A DNA stretch of 30,961 nt, from positions 12,029-42,989 of the forward strand of contig DDZZ01000075.1 of NCBI GenBank assembly GCA_002346535.1, in the 5' to 3' direction. Shown piece after piece: positions 7,554-16,467 of this stretch. Below the pieces are notes generated by a model, which was not told where the DNA came from, searched no databases, and saw nothing but the letters and a program-made list of their open reading frames with translations. The position numbers and the translations under genes are program-made. This stretch comes from Opitutales bacterium UBA2995 (GTDB lineage: Bacteria; Verrucomicrobiota; Verrucomicrobiia; Opitutales; UBA2995). Position 1 is the stretch's first letter, and each line of letters begins with the position of its first letter.

Positions 7554-9077
7554 ATGAGTAAACAGCAGAAAACCGCAATTACCCCCACCCGAGCTGAGGA
7601 TTATCCGGAGTGGTACCAACAAGTAGTCCGGGCGGCTGATTTAGCCGAGAGTTCGCCCGTCCGTGGCTGCATGGTCATCAAGCCTTGGGGCTATGCGTTG
7701 TGGGAAAATATGCAGTCTGTGTTGGATGATATGTTCAAATCAACCGGTCACAAGAATGCTTACTTCCCTTTATTCATTCCCATCAGCTACTTGGAGCGTG
7801 AAGCTGCCCATGTCGAAGGATTTGCCAAGGAATGTGCGGTTGTCACACATCACCGACTTGAAGCGGGTGAAGGTGGGAAACTGGTACCCTCGGGCGAACT
7901 CGAAGAGCCATTAATTGTCAGGCCAACCTCAGAAACGATTATTGGGGAGACCTTTGCCAAGTGGATCCAGTCGTACCGGGACCTGCCTCTGTTGATTAAC
8001 CAATGGGCCAATGTGGTGCGGTGGGAGATGCGGACCCGGCTATTTTTAAGGACTACCGAATTTCTCTGGCAGGAAGGCCATACTGCGCACGCTACGCAAG
8101 CCGAAGCTGAAGAGGAAACGCTCAAGATGCTGGATGTCTATGCAGATTTTGCAGAAAACTGGATGGCCGTTCCGGTAATTAAGGGCGAGAAAACTGAGGG
8201 CGAGCGGTTTCCCGGTGCCTTGAACACTTATTGCATTGAATCCATGATGCAGGATCGCAAGGCGCTGCAGGCGGGGACTACGCATTTTCTGGGTCAGAAT
8301 TTTTCAAAGGCCGCCAACATTGATTTTCTGGATGAAGCTGGGAACCGAATCTTTGCATGGACTACGTCTTGGGGGGTTTCTACTCGGTTAATCGGTGGAT
8401 TAATCATGACTCATGCCGATGACGATGGAATGGTCATTCCCCCAAAGATTGCACCTTCGCATCTTGTTATCTTGCCCGTTCTCCGAAAAGATTCGGATCA
8501 AGCAGCCATTTTGGAATATTGTCGGAAGATCAAAGAAGAGTTGGAACAAAAAGGGTATGCCGGTGGTAATGTTCGGGTCGAAATCGACAACCGCGAGCTG
8601 CGGGGTGGAGAAAAGATGTGGTCTTGGATCAAAAAAGGTATTCCAAGCTGGATTGAGGTGGGCCCGAGAGACATGGAATCCGATTCGGTCTTCTTCGGTC
8701 GTCGCGATCTTGGACCAAAAGAGAGAAAAGGCATTGGACGGCAAGAATTCATCGATACCTTTATTCAAGTCTTGGACGAAATTCAGGACAGGCTGTTAAA
8801 ACGCGCTTGGGCATTTCGCGAGACCCACTCGGTAGAAATCGATTTTGAGGAGGACTTTTATGCCTTCTTCACTCCTGAAAATGATCATCGGCCTGAAATC
8901 CATGGCGGCTTTGCTCTGGCCCATTATTCTGGCGATCCGGACCTGGAGGCCAAATTACAGAATGATTTGAAGGTAACGGTAAGGTGCATACCGCAAATGG
9001 ATAAACCTGAGCCGGGAACCTGCATCTTTACCGGTAAACCGAGCGCACAGCGAGTGGTGTTCGCCAAATCGTACTAA
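7554..9077 (+). CDS. proS: Prolyl-tRNA synthetase, archaeal/eukaryotic-type
   Basis: ProS charges tRNA-Pro with proline in the cytoplasm. From the ATG at 7554 the protein is 507 residues, the length of the type without the bacterial editing insertion. Class II features are visible: YFPLFIPISYL, the motif 2 region NQWANVVRWEMRTRLFLRTTEF with WQEGHTAHAT after it (here quoted in parts: RWEMRTR, FLWQEGHTAHAT), and motif 3-like GLIMTHADDDGMVIPPKIAP. The anticodon-binding domain follows (VILPVLRK, GGNVRVEIDNRELRGGEKMW) and the protein ends VVFAKSY. The upstream in-frame extension to 7425 is hydrophobic and not family-like, so 7554 is preferred. A hairpin overlaps the stop codon. Confidence 0.95.
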   Translation: MSKQQKTAITPTRAEDYPEWYQQVVRAADLAESSPVRGCMVIKPWGYALWENMQSVLDDMFKSTGHKNAYFPLFIPISYLEREAAHVEGFAKECAVVTHHRLEAGEGGKLVPSGELEEPLIVRPTSETIIGETFAKWIQSYRDLPLLINQWANVVRWEMRTRLFLRTTEFLWQEGHTAHATQAEAEEETLKMLDVYADFAENWMAVPVIKGEKTEGERFPGALNTYCIESMMQDRKALQAGTTHFLGQNFSKAANIDFLDEAGNRIFAWTTSWGVSTRLIGGLIMTHADDDGMVIPPKIAPSHLVILPVLRKDSDQAAILEYCRKIKEELEQKGYAGGNVRVEIDNRELRGGEKMWSWIKKGIPSWIEVGPRDMESDSVFFGRRDLGPKERKGIGRQEFIDTFIQVLDEIQDRLLKRAWAFRETHSVEIDFEEDFYAFFTPENDHRPEIHGGFALAHYSGDPDLEAKLQNDLKVTVRCIPQMDKPEPGTCIFTGKPSAQRVVFAKSY

Positions 9078-9100
9078 ATCACCTCAATTTGAGGGATTTA
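9075..9100 (+). terminator. AT-rich hairpin at the end of proS
   Basis: TAAATC-A-CCTCAA pairs with TTGAGG-GATTTA, giving a 12-bp stem with one bulged A and a minimal loop. It begins at the proS stop codon. No T-run follows, so termination is plausible but not certain. Confidence 0.35.
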
Positions 9101-9224
9101 GACCAAATGCTGCTGAAAGATTAGGGGCAGGCTATTTATATGGAGTCCATGAAGTGAGTGTGCATTTGCATTGCATTTTTTGCTTGCCGGGGTCTTTGAT
9201 CTGAGGAGCTTCCTTAGTTCACGG

Positions 9225-10577
9225 ATGGTATCGATTTTAAACAACCAATTGCGCGCTTCTGTTCATACTTTGGGGTGCCGCTTGAATCAATCGGAGACTT
9301 TTCTGCTTCGTGATCAGTTAGTGGCCCGAGGATACCACATAGTGCCTTTTGGAGAACCGAGTGACCTGGCGATCATCAATACCTGCACGGTCACTCGCTC
9401 TGCCGATGCCAAGTGCAGGGCAGCCATCCGCGGATACATCCGCAAAAACCCCCAAGCCTTTGTAGCGGTTGTCGGGTGCTATTCCCAGATTGGCTACAAG
9501 GCCATATCGGAAGTTCCGGGAGTGGATCTGATCATGGGGAATCGGGAGAAGTTCCAAGTGTTGGATTATGCGAGCTTGGGGAAAAATAATAGACCGGTCA
9601 TCATTCGGGACCGCTTAACCAAGGAGGATTTCTCCATCGACTTTGTGGGGGACACGCCCTTCAATAAAAGGGCCAACCTCAAAATCCAGGATGGCTGCAG
9701 TTTTATTTGTTCGTTCTGTATAATCCCCAAGGCCCGAGGACCTGCACGGTCGAGGGACCTGGAAAATTTGCTTGACGAGGCGCGGCAGCTGGTCGATCGA
9801 GGCGTTCGTGAACTGGTCCTGACAGGGGTCAATATCGGAACCTACCAAAGTTGCGATGGTGATTTGCTGACCGTTTTGGATCTTTTGAACGAAATCCCCG
9901 GACTAGACCGGATTCGCATCAGTTCCATTGAGCCAACCACGATCCCCGCCGAACTTTTCCCCAGGATGAACGATCCGGAGCATGCCTTGCTCCCTTTCAT
10001 GCACATCCCGCTTCAATCCGGATCGAATGCGGTGCTCAAATCAATGCGGCGCAAGTATGAATTGGCTGAGTATTTGGAATTCTTATACACAGCTAATGAG
10101 GCGGTGGAAGACCTTTGTATTGGAACTGACATCATGGTTGGTTATCCCACCGAGGGCGAAGCTGAGTTCAAGGAAACCTGCCGGACTTTTTTGGAGAATC
10201 CGTTTTCCTATTGCCATGTTTTTACTTTTTCCGAACGCGAAACGACTCCTGCCGCTCGGTTGAAAGGCAATGATATGCCTGTTAAACAACTACGTAGTGC
10301 CAAGCTGAGACGACTGAGCGAGGCCAAGCGGTATGCTCATTACGAATCTTACGTCGGCAAGCAAATGACTGTTTTGTTTGAAGATCCGAAAGACGGCCGC
10401 TGGCCTGGTTATACCGACAACTATATCCGAGTTGTGGCTAAGTCCGATAAAAACCTGCAAAATCAACTTGCGCATGTTCGTATGGATCGAGTGGTTGGAG
10501 ATGTTGTTGAAGGTACGGTTTGTACGATTTTGGCCGATCAAAAAACTGCCAATAGGTCACTTATGTCCTTAGGATGA
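9225..10577 (+). CDS. mtaB: tRNA t6A37 methylthiotransferase, MtaB-like radical SAM
   Basis: Enzymes of this family add a 2-methylthio group to N6-threonylcarbamoyladenosine-37 in ANN-decoding tRNAs. From the ATG at 9225 the protein is 450 residues. The N-terminal UPF0004 domain shows HTLGCRLNQSE (about 14-24), NTCTVT and VVGCYSQ, which carry the cysteines of the auxiliary cluster. The radical SAM motif CSFICSFCIIPKARGPARSR (CxxxCxxC) follows. TGVNIGTY, HIPLQSGSNAVLKSMRRKY and DIMVGYPTEGE are typical downstream segments, and a TRAM-like domain ends the protein. TLGCRLNQSE and the lack of MiaB-type features favour MtaB over MiaB or RimO. The longer start at 9171 adds a non-conserved segment. 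The stop overlaps the next start (ATGA). Confidence 0.9.
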   Translation: MVSILNNQLRASVHTLGCRLNQSETFLLRDQLVARGYHIVPFGEPSDLAIINTCTVTRSADAKCRAAIRGYIRKNPQAFVAVVGCYSQIGYKAISEVPGVDLIMGNREKFQVLDYASLGKNNRPVIIRDRLTKEDFSIDFVGDTPFNKRANLKIQDGCSFICSFCIIPKARGPARSRDLENLLDEARQLVDRGVRELVLTGVNIGTYQSCDGDLLTVLDLLNEIPGLDRIRISSIEPTTIPAELFPRMNDPEHALLPFMHIPLQSGSNAVLKSMRRKYELAEYLEFLYTANEAVEDLCIGTDIMVGYPTEGEAEFKETCRTFLENPFSYCHVFTFSERETTPAARLKGNDMPVKQLRSAKLRRLSEAKRYAHYESYVGKQMTVLFEDPKDGRWPGYTDNYIRVVAKSDKNLQNQLAHVRMDRVVGDVVEGTVCTILADQKTANRSLMSLG

Positions 10578-11266
10578 GCAAGGGCGAAGAAATCCTTTTG
10601 CTCTGGGACATCGATGGCACCATCCTTTCCGCCAAAGGAGCTGGTCCCCAGGCATTCAAGCGCGCAACCCAGGATTACTTCGGCTATGAGATTCCGATAA
10701 CCTCAATCGATTGGCTTGGCGCCACGGACTATTCAATCGCTTATGCATTTTTGGAAAATGCTGGACGGGCAGTATCGCGTGAAGAGGCAAAATTGTTAAT
10801 CGATTGCTACCTGTCATGCCTTCCGGCTGCATTGGATGCAACGAATGCCCGGGCGATGGATGGGATCCGTGAATTATTGGAGTATTTTCATAGTCAAAAA
10901 GATGCTCATCAGGCTTTATTGACTGGTAATGTGCGGCGAGGAGCGGAAATCAAATTAGGCTATTTGGGTGTGCTCCACTTTTTTCCTTTCGGCGCATTTG
11001 CCGATCATAGTGATGATCGGAACGACTTGAGCCGCCATGCTTTAGAACTTGCCCGTGAACACCTACGTGCTGATTGGTCTCCTGACCAGATTTATGTCAT
11101 GGGAGATACGCCCAAGGATATTGAGTGTGGTAAAATCATCGGGGCTCATACCGTGGCTGTAGCAACTGGCCAACACTCAGTAGAGGAACTGACCGCCCAT
11201 TTCCCTACTGTGGTGTTTGAATCTTTTGCCGACCCACAGGTGCTGATCGAGTTTCTTGCAGGATGA
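10574..11266 (+). CDS. HAD-family hydrolase, phosphoglycolate phosphatase-like
   Basis: This is a 230-residue cytoplasmic haloacid dehalogenase-type phosphatase. Motif I WDIDGT is at residues 11-16, with nucleophile Asp12 and Asp14. Motif II is the Thr of LLTGNVRRGAE, and motif IV is MGDTPKDIECG followed by VAVATGQHSVEEL. A helical cap domain lies between motifs I and II, as in Gph/PgmB-like members. Its ATG overlaps the mtaB stop by 4 bases, so the two are co-transcribed and translationally coupled. The substrate cannot be read from the sequence. Phosphoglycolate or another small sugar phosphate is a guess. Confidence 0.88.
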   Translation: MSKGEEILLLWDIDGTILSAKGAGPQAFKRATQDYFGYEIPITSIDWLGATDYSIAYAFLENAGRAVSREEAKLLIDCYLSCLPAALDATNARAMDGIRELLEYFHSQKDAHQALLTGNVRRGAEIKLGYLGVLHFFPFGAFADHSDDRNDLSRHALELAREHLRADWSPDQIYVMGDTPKDIECGKIIGAHTVAVATGQHSVEELTAHFPTVVFESFADPQVLIEFLAG

Positions 11267-11351
11267 GCATACCCTTCTTCAAATTTTATAAACACTTGCC
11301 TCTGGAGTGTCTATGACAATAGTGCTGTTCTCTTAACTGACCGCACTGGTT

Positions 11352-12923
11352 ATGGTTAATCTTTCACGCTTCTTTGGCATCCTACTTCTCTTTTCGTTCT
11401 TGCTTATTGACCCAGCCTTGGTTGCGCAGGATCTAGCTCCACCGGTTGATCTCCCAGGGGTAGAGCAAAGCCTGGATGACCAAATAAATGATGCCATCGG
11501 TCCTGCCACTCGATTAATTGAGAACATTGTATTCTTCAGCTTACCCATTGCGGGTCAGTCCGTCCCCTTGGTTCTCATCTGGCTGGTTGTCGGTGCCCTG
11601 GTATTCACGATCTACTTTCGATTTATAAACATCCGTGGATTCAAATTGGCGATCGATATTGTTCGCGGGAAATACACAAAGCCCGATGAGTCAGGAGAAG
11701 TTTCGCATTTCCAGGCATTAACTGCGGCACTTTCGGGGACGGTAGGCTTAGGTAATATCGCCGGTGTCGCGGTGGCCATTAGTTTAGGAGGTCCGGGCGC
11801 TACCTTTTGGATGATCGTCGCCGGGCTTTTAGGCATGACCTCAAAACTCACCGAGTGCACCTTGGGCGTGAAATACCGCCAGTTGGATGAAGACGGCCGC
11901 ACCTATGGTGGCCCGATGTATTATTTAAGCCAGGGTTTTGCTGAAAAAGGCTGGGTCGGACTTGGTAAGTTTTTGGCCATATTCTTTGCTATCATGTGCA
12001 TCGGTGGCTCAATCGGCGGGGGAAATATGTTTCAGATCAATCAGGCTTATTCCCAGTTTGTCGATGTAACCGGGGGAGACGCAAGTTGGTGGGCCGGCAA
12101 GGGTTGGTTGTTTGGACTGATAATGGCTTTTATCGTGGGAATGGTCATCATTGGGGGGATTCGCAGTATCGCCCGAACCACCGCCAAAATCGTTCCTTTT
12201 ATGTGTGGCATTTACGTCGCGGCAGCCATCGTGATTTTGGTGACAAATATTGGACAGGTTCCTTCGGCATTTGGTCAAATCATTATTGGGGCCTTTACCA
12301 GCTCGGCTGTCGCTGGGGGTGTGATCGGGGTGATTATTCAAGGATTTCGCCGAGCAGCTTTTTCAAACGAAGCAGGTATTGGCTCTGCCTCAATTGCCCA
12401 CTCCGCTGTGCGTACTGAAAATCCGGCCAGCGAAGGCTTGGTCAGTCTGCTGGAACCGTTCATTGATACCGTGGTCGTTTGCACGATGACCGCATTGGTA
12501 ATCATCATCACCGGAACCTGGGCCAATACTGACGATCTCGGCGGCGTGGGGGTTACGTCCGCTGCATTTGAAAGCGTCATCACTTGGTTCCCGCTCATTT
12601 TAGCGATCGCAGTAATTCTCTTTGCGTTTTCAACCATGATTGCCTGGTCCTATTATGGTGAGCAAAGCTGGGTATACCTGTTTGGAAGAAGCGAGCGGTC
12701 CAAGTTAGCTTTTAAACTACTGTTTTGCGGATTTGTTGTTATCGGTGCAGCAATGAGCCTGGGCAATGTTATCGGTTTTTCTGACGCCATGATTTTTGCC
12801 ATGTGTTTCCCAAATGTGATCGGACTCTACGTCCTTATGCCCAAAGCGCGGCGAGAGCTCGAAAGTTATATGAAGAAAATTGAGGATGGCACCATTCAGC
12901 GTTATGATGCCGATTCTGGTTAA
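11352..12923 (+). CDS. Sodium:alanine/glycine symporter (AgcS family)
   Basis: This inner-membrane protein probably imports alanine or glycine with sodium. The 523-residue sequence has about ten hydrophobic segments. The AGCS signature region is GTVGLGNIAGVAVAISLGGP (from about 129), followed by FWMIVAGLLGMTSKLTECTL and KYRQLDEDGRTYGGPMYYL. Further on are GFRRAAFSNEAGIGSASIAH and TMIAWSYYGEQSWVYLFG, both typical. The N-terminus carries an extra hydrophobic segment ending near ALVAQ that looks like a signal peptide, a feature seen in some marine family members. It starts 85 bases after the HAD gene and is 6 bases from the LptF/G-type gene, so it may share a transcript with the latter. Confidence 0.93.
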   Translation: MVNLSRFFGILLLFSFLLIDPALVAQDLAPPVDLPGVEQSLDDQINDAIGPATRLIENIVFFSLPIAGQSVPLVLIWLVVGALVFTIYFRFINIRGFKLAIDIVRGKYTKPDESGEVSHFQALTAALSGTVGLGNIAGVAVAISLGGPGATFWMIVAGLLGMTSKLTECTLGVKYRQLDEDGRTYGGPMYYLSQGFAEKGWVGLGKFLAIFFAIMCIGGSIGGGNMFQINQAYSQFVDVTGGDASWWAGKGWLFGLIMAFIVGMVIIGGIRSIARTTAKIVPFMCGIYVAAAIVILVTNIGQVPSAFGQIIIGAFTSSAVAGGVIGVIIQGFRRAAFSNEAGIGSASIAHSAVRTENPASEGLVSLLEPFIDTVVVCTMTALVIIITGTWANTDDLGGVGVTSAAFESVITWFPLILAIAVILFAFSTMIAWSYYGEQSWVYLFGRSERSKLAFKLLFCGFVVIGAAMSLGNVIGFSDAMIFAMCFPNVIGLYVLMPKARRELESYMKKIEDGTIQRYDADSG

Positions 12924-12929
12924 CGTCCT

Positions 12930-14042
12930 GTGACCCTAATTGACCGATATATATTCTTGGAATGGCTGCGTGCCTTCGCCCTGGCGCTTGGCGCGACTCT
13001 GGGGCTGCTCGTCATATTTGATATGTATGACAATCTCGGAGATCTTTTGGATTTTCGAGCGGAAACCGGAGAAATTGTTCGCTACTATTTCTTTGTTCTT
13101 CCGACCTTGCTGCCGCATATCCTGCCAGTTGCATTTTTGGTTTCGTTGCTCTTTAGCTTAAGTAACTTGCATGGAAACAATGAGATTGTCGCTTTTCGAT
13201 CCTGTGGGGCGAGTTTCTGGCAGATATCCCGTTCCCTATGGATAGCGGGTTTAATTTTATCGGGACTCTTACTATATTTGAATGCGAAGATTGTTCCTTG
13301 GGCAGTCGAATCTTCCAGGCAGATCTGGGATGATCTGGAATACAATTACGAGTTGGAAACCCAACAGGTTCGCGATGCGGGTCTTATCTTCAATGTGGCT
13401 TTTGAGAATCCCCGGGACGGTCGAATATGGTTCATGAATCGATTTAACAAAAACACTTATCACGGATATGGCGTTACGGTTTCCATGCTGAATCAATGGA
13501 ACCAGGAATACCGAAGAATTCAGGCCCGTGAATGTCTTTACAATCAAGCGGACCAAATCTGGACATTTCTGCAGGGACGGGAATTAGGGTTCGCCATCGA
13601 AACGGGAGACCTCGAATCCTCGAAACCATTTAAAACTTTTGAGCTTAACAATCTTGTTGAAACACCTCCTCTCTTGTTAAACTTGGAAAAGCGGGCCAAG
13701 CACCTGTCCTTGTTCGAATTGCAAACCATTCTGGATTACTACGAAGGCGAGGATAATCCGAAGGCCATTCCATTCGAGGTAAGGTACCATTCCATCTTAG
13801 CGGGAACGGTCATTTGTTTCATCATTGTGGGGCTGGCGTTCCCTTATTCGGTTAAAGGCGTGCGGGTAAATGCAATGGTTGGCGTATCTAAGTCTACCGG
13901 GCTTTTCTTTGCCTACTTCATGGTGATCAAGCTTGCCATCATGTTTGGAGAGCAGGGACATTTGCCGCCGGTTTATGCCGCATGGATTCCCAATATATCC
14001 ATGGCTTTGTTTGCTATTTACTTATATTCGCGGCTTAAATAG
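12930..14042 (+). CDS. LptF/LptG (YjgP/YjgQ) family permease
   Basis: Proteins of this family form the inner-membrane part of the LptBFG transporter that extracts lipopolysaccharide for export. The 370-residue protein has a hydrophobic N-terminal part with DRYIFLEWLRAF, about three membrane segments, then a periplasmic beta-rich domain (about 120-270) and three C-terminal membrane segments ending in IYLYSRLK. KHLSLFELQTILDYY is the family segment before the fifth helix region, and PYSVKGVRVNAMVGVSKSTG resembles the conserved cytoplasmic loop. The start is GTG, 6 bases after the symporter stop. Only one paralogue is present here; the second is presumably elsewhere. F versus G cannot be settled from sequence alone. 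Confidence 0.88.
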   Translation: MTLIDRYIFLEWLRAFALALGATLGLLVIFDMYDNLGDLLDFRAETGEIVRYYFFVLPTLLPHILPVAFLVSLLFSLSNLHGNNEIVAFRSCGASFWQISRSLWIAGLILSGLLLYLNAKIVPWAVESSRQIWDDLEYNYELETQQVRDAGLIFNVAFENPRDGRIWFMNRFNKNTYHGYGVTVSMLNQWNQEYRRIQARECLYNQADQIWTFLQGRELGFAIETGDLESSKPFKTFELNNLVETPPLLLNLEKRAKHLSLFELQTILDYYEGEDNPKAIPFEVRYHSILAGTVICFIIVGLAFPYSVKGVRVNAMVGVSKSTGLFFAYFMVIKLAIMFGEQGHLPPVYAAWIPNISMALFAIYLYSRLK

Positions 14043-14061
14043 TACGGTCGGGGAAAGCCGA

Positions 14062-15210
14062 ATGAAATCCTTGTTATTAAAGCCGCGCTCCTGCAGCCGT
14101 GTTTTGCAGGGGCATCCCTGGGTCTTTGCCGGCGAAGTGCAAGATCTGCTTCCCGGATCGGAGAATGGCAAAACGGTTGTTTTGCGCGATTCCAGAAAGC
14201 GAATATTGGGAAGCGGGGTTTACAACCAGAACTCCAAGATTATTTGGAGGCGCTATGCCTGGAATAAAGTCCCTTTCAGTATGCAGTTCATTCGGAAGTC
14301 GATCGAAAAGGCTATCCAGAGGCGGCCTGTGGAAACCTGTCGAAGGTTGGTCTGGTCGGAATCCGATTTGCTACCGGGTCTGGTGGTAGATCAGTATGGA
14401 GCCGCTCTTGTCGTTCAGGCGCTTACATTGGCGATCGACATGCGACTTCCGGCCATCGCGACAATCCTTCAAGAGCTGACAAACGCAAAAGCCGTGGTAT
14501 TTCGCAACGATGCTTCTGTACGCAAATTGGAAGGACTCGAGACATATGTTGGTACCTTCAACGACCAGGTGCTTGAACCTTTAAATTTAGATATCGACGG
14601 GCTGTCGTATCAACTGGATTTATTAAAGGGCCAAAAAACAGGATTTTATTTGGATCAACGTGAGCAGCACGCATTAGTTTCGACCTTTGCCAAAGGAGGC
14701 GCAGTGCTGGATGCCTTTTGCAATCAGGGGGCCTTTGCGTTGCAATGTGCCAAGGCTGGCGCCAAATCTGTTATTGGTATCGATAGTTCGGATACAGCCG
14801 TGCAATTGGCCCGATACAATGCGAAGGAAAACAGGTTGGAGGCAACCTTCGAAGTTGAGAATGTTTTCGACTACTTCACGAATAACCGCGATGAACGTTT
14901 TGATCTAATTGTATTGGACCCCCCTCCTTTTGCCCGTTCTCATGCGCAGGTGGAAGGTGCTTTGAAAGGCTACAAAGAGATCAATTTAAGGGCCATCAAA
15001 GCGCTCAATCCAGGAGGCATCCTTGCGACCTACACCTGCAGTCAGGCATTTTCGATGGAGGTTTTTGAGGATCTTGTTTCTGGCGCGGCCAGTGACGCCC
15101 GGAGAACAATTCGAATCCTGCATCACTGTTATCAAGCTAAGGATCATCCCATTTTGCTTACCATGCCTGAGAGTGCGTATTTGCACGGATTGATACTAGA
15201 AGCTGATTAA
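14062..15210 (+). CDS. Class I rRNA methyltransferase, RlmI/RlmK-like
   Basis: Family members methylate 23S rRNA (RlmI makes m5C1962). From the ATG at 14062 the protein is 382 residues. An N-terminal PUA domain (LQGHPWVFAGEVQ, about 15-27) is followed by the EEHE-like region (ESDLLPGLVVDQYG). The Rossmann methyltransferase domain has KTGFYLDQREQ, motif I VLDAFCNQGAFALQCAKAG (about 215) and motif IV VLDPPPFARS (about 283). CSQAFSMEVF supplies the late cysteine typical of m5C enzymes. The upstream in-frame extension to 13933 lies inside the previous gene and is rejected. It starts 19 bases after the LptF/G stop. A strong terminator overlaps its stop codon. Confidence 0.9.
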   Translation: MKSLLLKPRSCSRVLQGHPWVFAGEVQDLLPGSENGKTVVLRDSRKRILGSGVYNQNSKIIWRRYAWNKVPFSMQFIRKSIEKAIQRRPVETCRRLVWSESDLLPGLVVDQYGAALVVQALTLAIDMRLPAIATILQELTNAKAVVFRNDASVRKLEGLETYVGTFNDQVLEPLNLDIDGLSYQLDLLKGQKTGFYLDQREQHALVSTFAKGGAVLDAFCNQGAFALQCAKAGAKSVIGIDSSDTAVQLARYNAKENRLEATFEVENVFDYFTNNRDERFDLIVLDPPPFARSHAQVEGALKGYKEINLRAIKALNPGGILATYTCSQAFSMEVFEDLVSGAASDARRTIRILHHCYQAKDHPILLTMPESAYLHGLILEAD

Positions 15211-15224
15211 CGTATCAGCTTTTT
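15200..15224 (+). terminator. Intrinsic terminator of the 7.5-15.2 kb run
   Basis: AAGCTGAT pairs with ATCAGCTT around a TAACGT loop and ends in a T5 run. The stem starts before and includes part of the rRNA methyltransferase stop region. It also overlaps the last codons of the convergent small gene. This is the best intrinsic terminator in the window after the one at 30850. Confidence 0.8.
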
Positions 15225-15547
15225 GGGTTCAAGCAAACGCAAGCGAGATTATTTGCAAAAACTGTGCCTGGAAGCTCGGTGAAAGTGAGTTTGTGAAACA
15301 GGACGGATTGCTGTTCATGCCATTGACGCAGAGGCAGGCCGGGCGCAATTTCAGCTAATCCTTGGGCGTTGAGGTAGTTTTCAAACTTTGGGAAGTTATG
15401 ATAAAGTAAAAGCGATGCATCGTTAAATTTGTCGTTCTTCAGATAGGCGATGGCCTCCTGAAAATACCTTTGAGTATTCTTCATGGGTCGCAGTAATCTT
15501 TGTGGTATTCGACGAAGCGCCTGTTTCCATTTCCTCAATACGCTCAT
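15215..15547 (-). CDS. Hypothetical protein, about 110 aa
   Basis: I do not recognise this gene. From the ATG at 15547 it encodes about 110 residues. A start at 15484 (MKNTQRYFQEA) gives 89 residues and a more protein-like N-terminus; a GTG at 15574 is also possible. The body is helical and mildly TPR-like (AIAYLKNDKFNDASLLLYHN), then HEQQSVLFHKLTFTELPG and a C-terminal NNLACVCLNPKS. It has no signal peptide. Overlapping open stretches in the other minus-strand frames upstream (see findings) leave open whether the 5' part is frameshifted. It converges on the rRNA methyltransferase gene, with its stop in the shared terminator stem. Confidence 0.5.
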   Translation of the reverse strand: MSVLRKWKQALRRIPQRLLRPMKNTQRYFQEAIAYLKNDKFNDASLLLYHNFPKFENYLNAQGLAEIAPGLPLRQWHEQQSVLFHKLTFTELPGTVFANNLACVCLNPKS

Positions 15548-15574
15548 ATAAATTACGAGCCCTTGAAATACCAC

Positions 15575-15819
15575 GCTACCAAGACCAACGCGCAGCTAGT
15601 GAGCATAATCTCAATGCGTTTCCCGTCCAAGTACATGATGAGGGGCAGGGTGAGGAGTTAGCCAATTCTGTCAAAGACCGGTCAAATATACAGGTTAATT
15701 GGGGAACTTTTTGACATCTGAAAGAGTAACTATTAAATCCGAAGATGAACAAGGATGATGATGTAATTGATTTATTTAATCAGTGCAATTAGTGTTTTTA
15801 AAGCCTATTCTTATTTAGA
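15575..15819. other. Intergenic stretch without an assigned gene
   Basis: On the minus strand a 27-codon open stretch starts at 15636 and includes MLTSCALVLVAWYF, a possible short membrane segment. It ends at a TAA (15553-15555). No intact gene can be supported. The last 100 bases before the DUF2064 gene are AT-rich and probably carry its promoter, but I cannot name convincing -35 and -10 boxes. Confidence 0.4.
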
Positions 15820-16425
15820 ATGAACGTTGTCGCTCTGTTTTTAAAAGTTCCGATGCTTGGTAAGGTGAAAACTCGTCTGGCTGAAGCATTGGGTGATGAG
15901 GGTGCGCTCATGGCTTACACGGGCCTGGTTGAGTTTCTGATAAATCGACTGGAAGGCTCGTGTATCCATATTCATTATACAGGTGAAAATCTGGAGAGCC
16001 TGAAACAATGGCTGGGTGACGGTTTTGATTACATCGTTCAGGAAGGGTCGGGATTAGGGGAACGTTTGAACCACGCGATGGAATATGAATTTGATTGGGG
16101 TGCTGATAAGCTGATATTTCTCGGTGGAGATTGCCCCTTTTTGGAACAGCTTCGAGTCGAAGAAGCCTTTGCAGTGCTGGATAATCACGATGTGGTGATT
16201 GGCCCTGCAGCCGATGGGGGCTATTACTTGATTGGGATTAGCCAGAAACGGCCTGAAGTTTTTGCTGGTGTGGACTGGGGAACAGAGTCGGTCTTTCAAC
16301 GGACTTTGGAAATATGCGAAGAGAAAGGCTTTAGTTTTTCTCTTTTGCCCGAAGAATCGGATGTGGATGATTTCGAAGGATGGAAAAAGGCAAAGGAGTT
16401 TATGGATGCAGGGTCTTCGTCTTAA
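15820..16425 (+). CDS. TIGR04282/DUF2064 family glycosyltransferase-like protein
   Basis: This 201-residue protein belongs to the DUF2064 (TIGR04282) group, which has a nucleotidyl/glycosyltransferase GT-A-like fold. Diagnostic segments are LFLKVPMLGKVKTRLAEALG at the N-terminus, QEGSGLGERLNHAM (about 72-85), FLGGDCPFL (about 103-111), the metal-binding-type region, then VIGPAADGGYYLIGI (about 126-140) and GVDWGTESVFQRTL. The C-terminal LPEESDVDDFEGW is also typical. Some members are linked to arsenosugar or other glycan synthesis, but the substrate here is unknown. It lies 42 bases upstream of the broken mlaA and may be co-transcribed with it. It looks intact. Confidence 0.88.
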   Translation: MNVVALFLKVPMLGKVKTRLAEALGDEGALMAYTGLVEFLINRLEGSCIHIHYTGENLESLKQWLGDGFDYIVQEGSGLGERLNHAMEYEFDWGADKLIFLGGDCPFLEQLRVEEAFAVLDNHDVVIGPAADGGYYLIGISQKRPEVFAGVDWGTESVFQRTLEICEEKGFSFSLLPEESDVDDFEGWKKAKEFMDAGSSS

Positions 16426-16467
16426 TCCGGTTAGGATATTAAATTTGTAGGAAAAACTGGCTGCCTT

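Noticed and set aside
13933..14061. Upstream extension of the RlmI-like gene
   Set aside because: It is inside the LptF/G coding region in another frame and lacks PUA-domain similarity.
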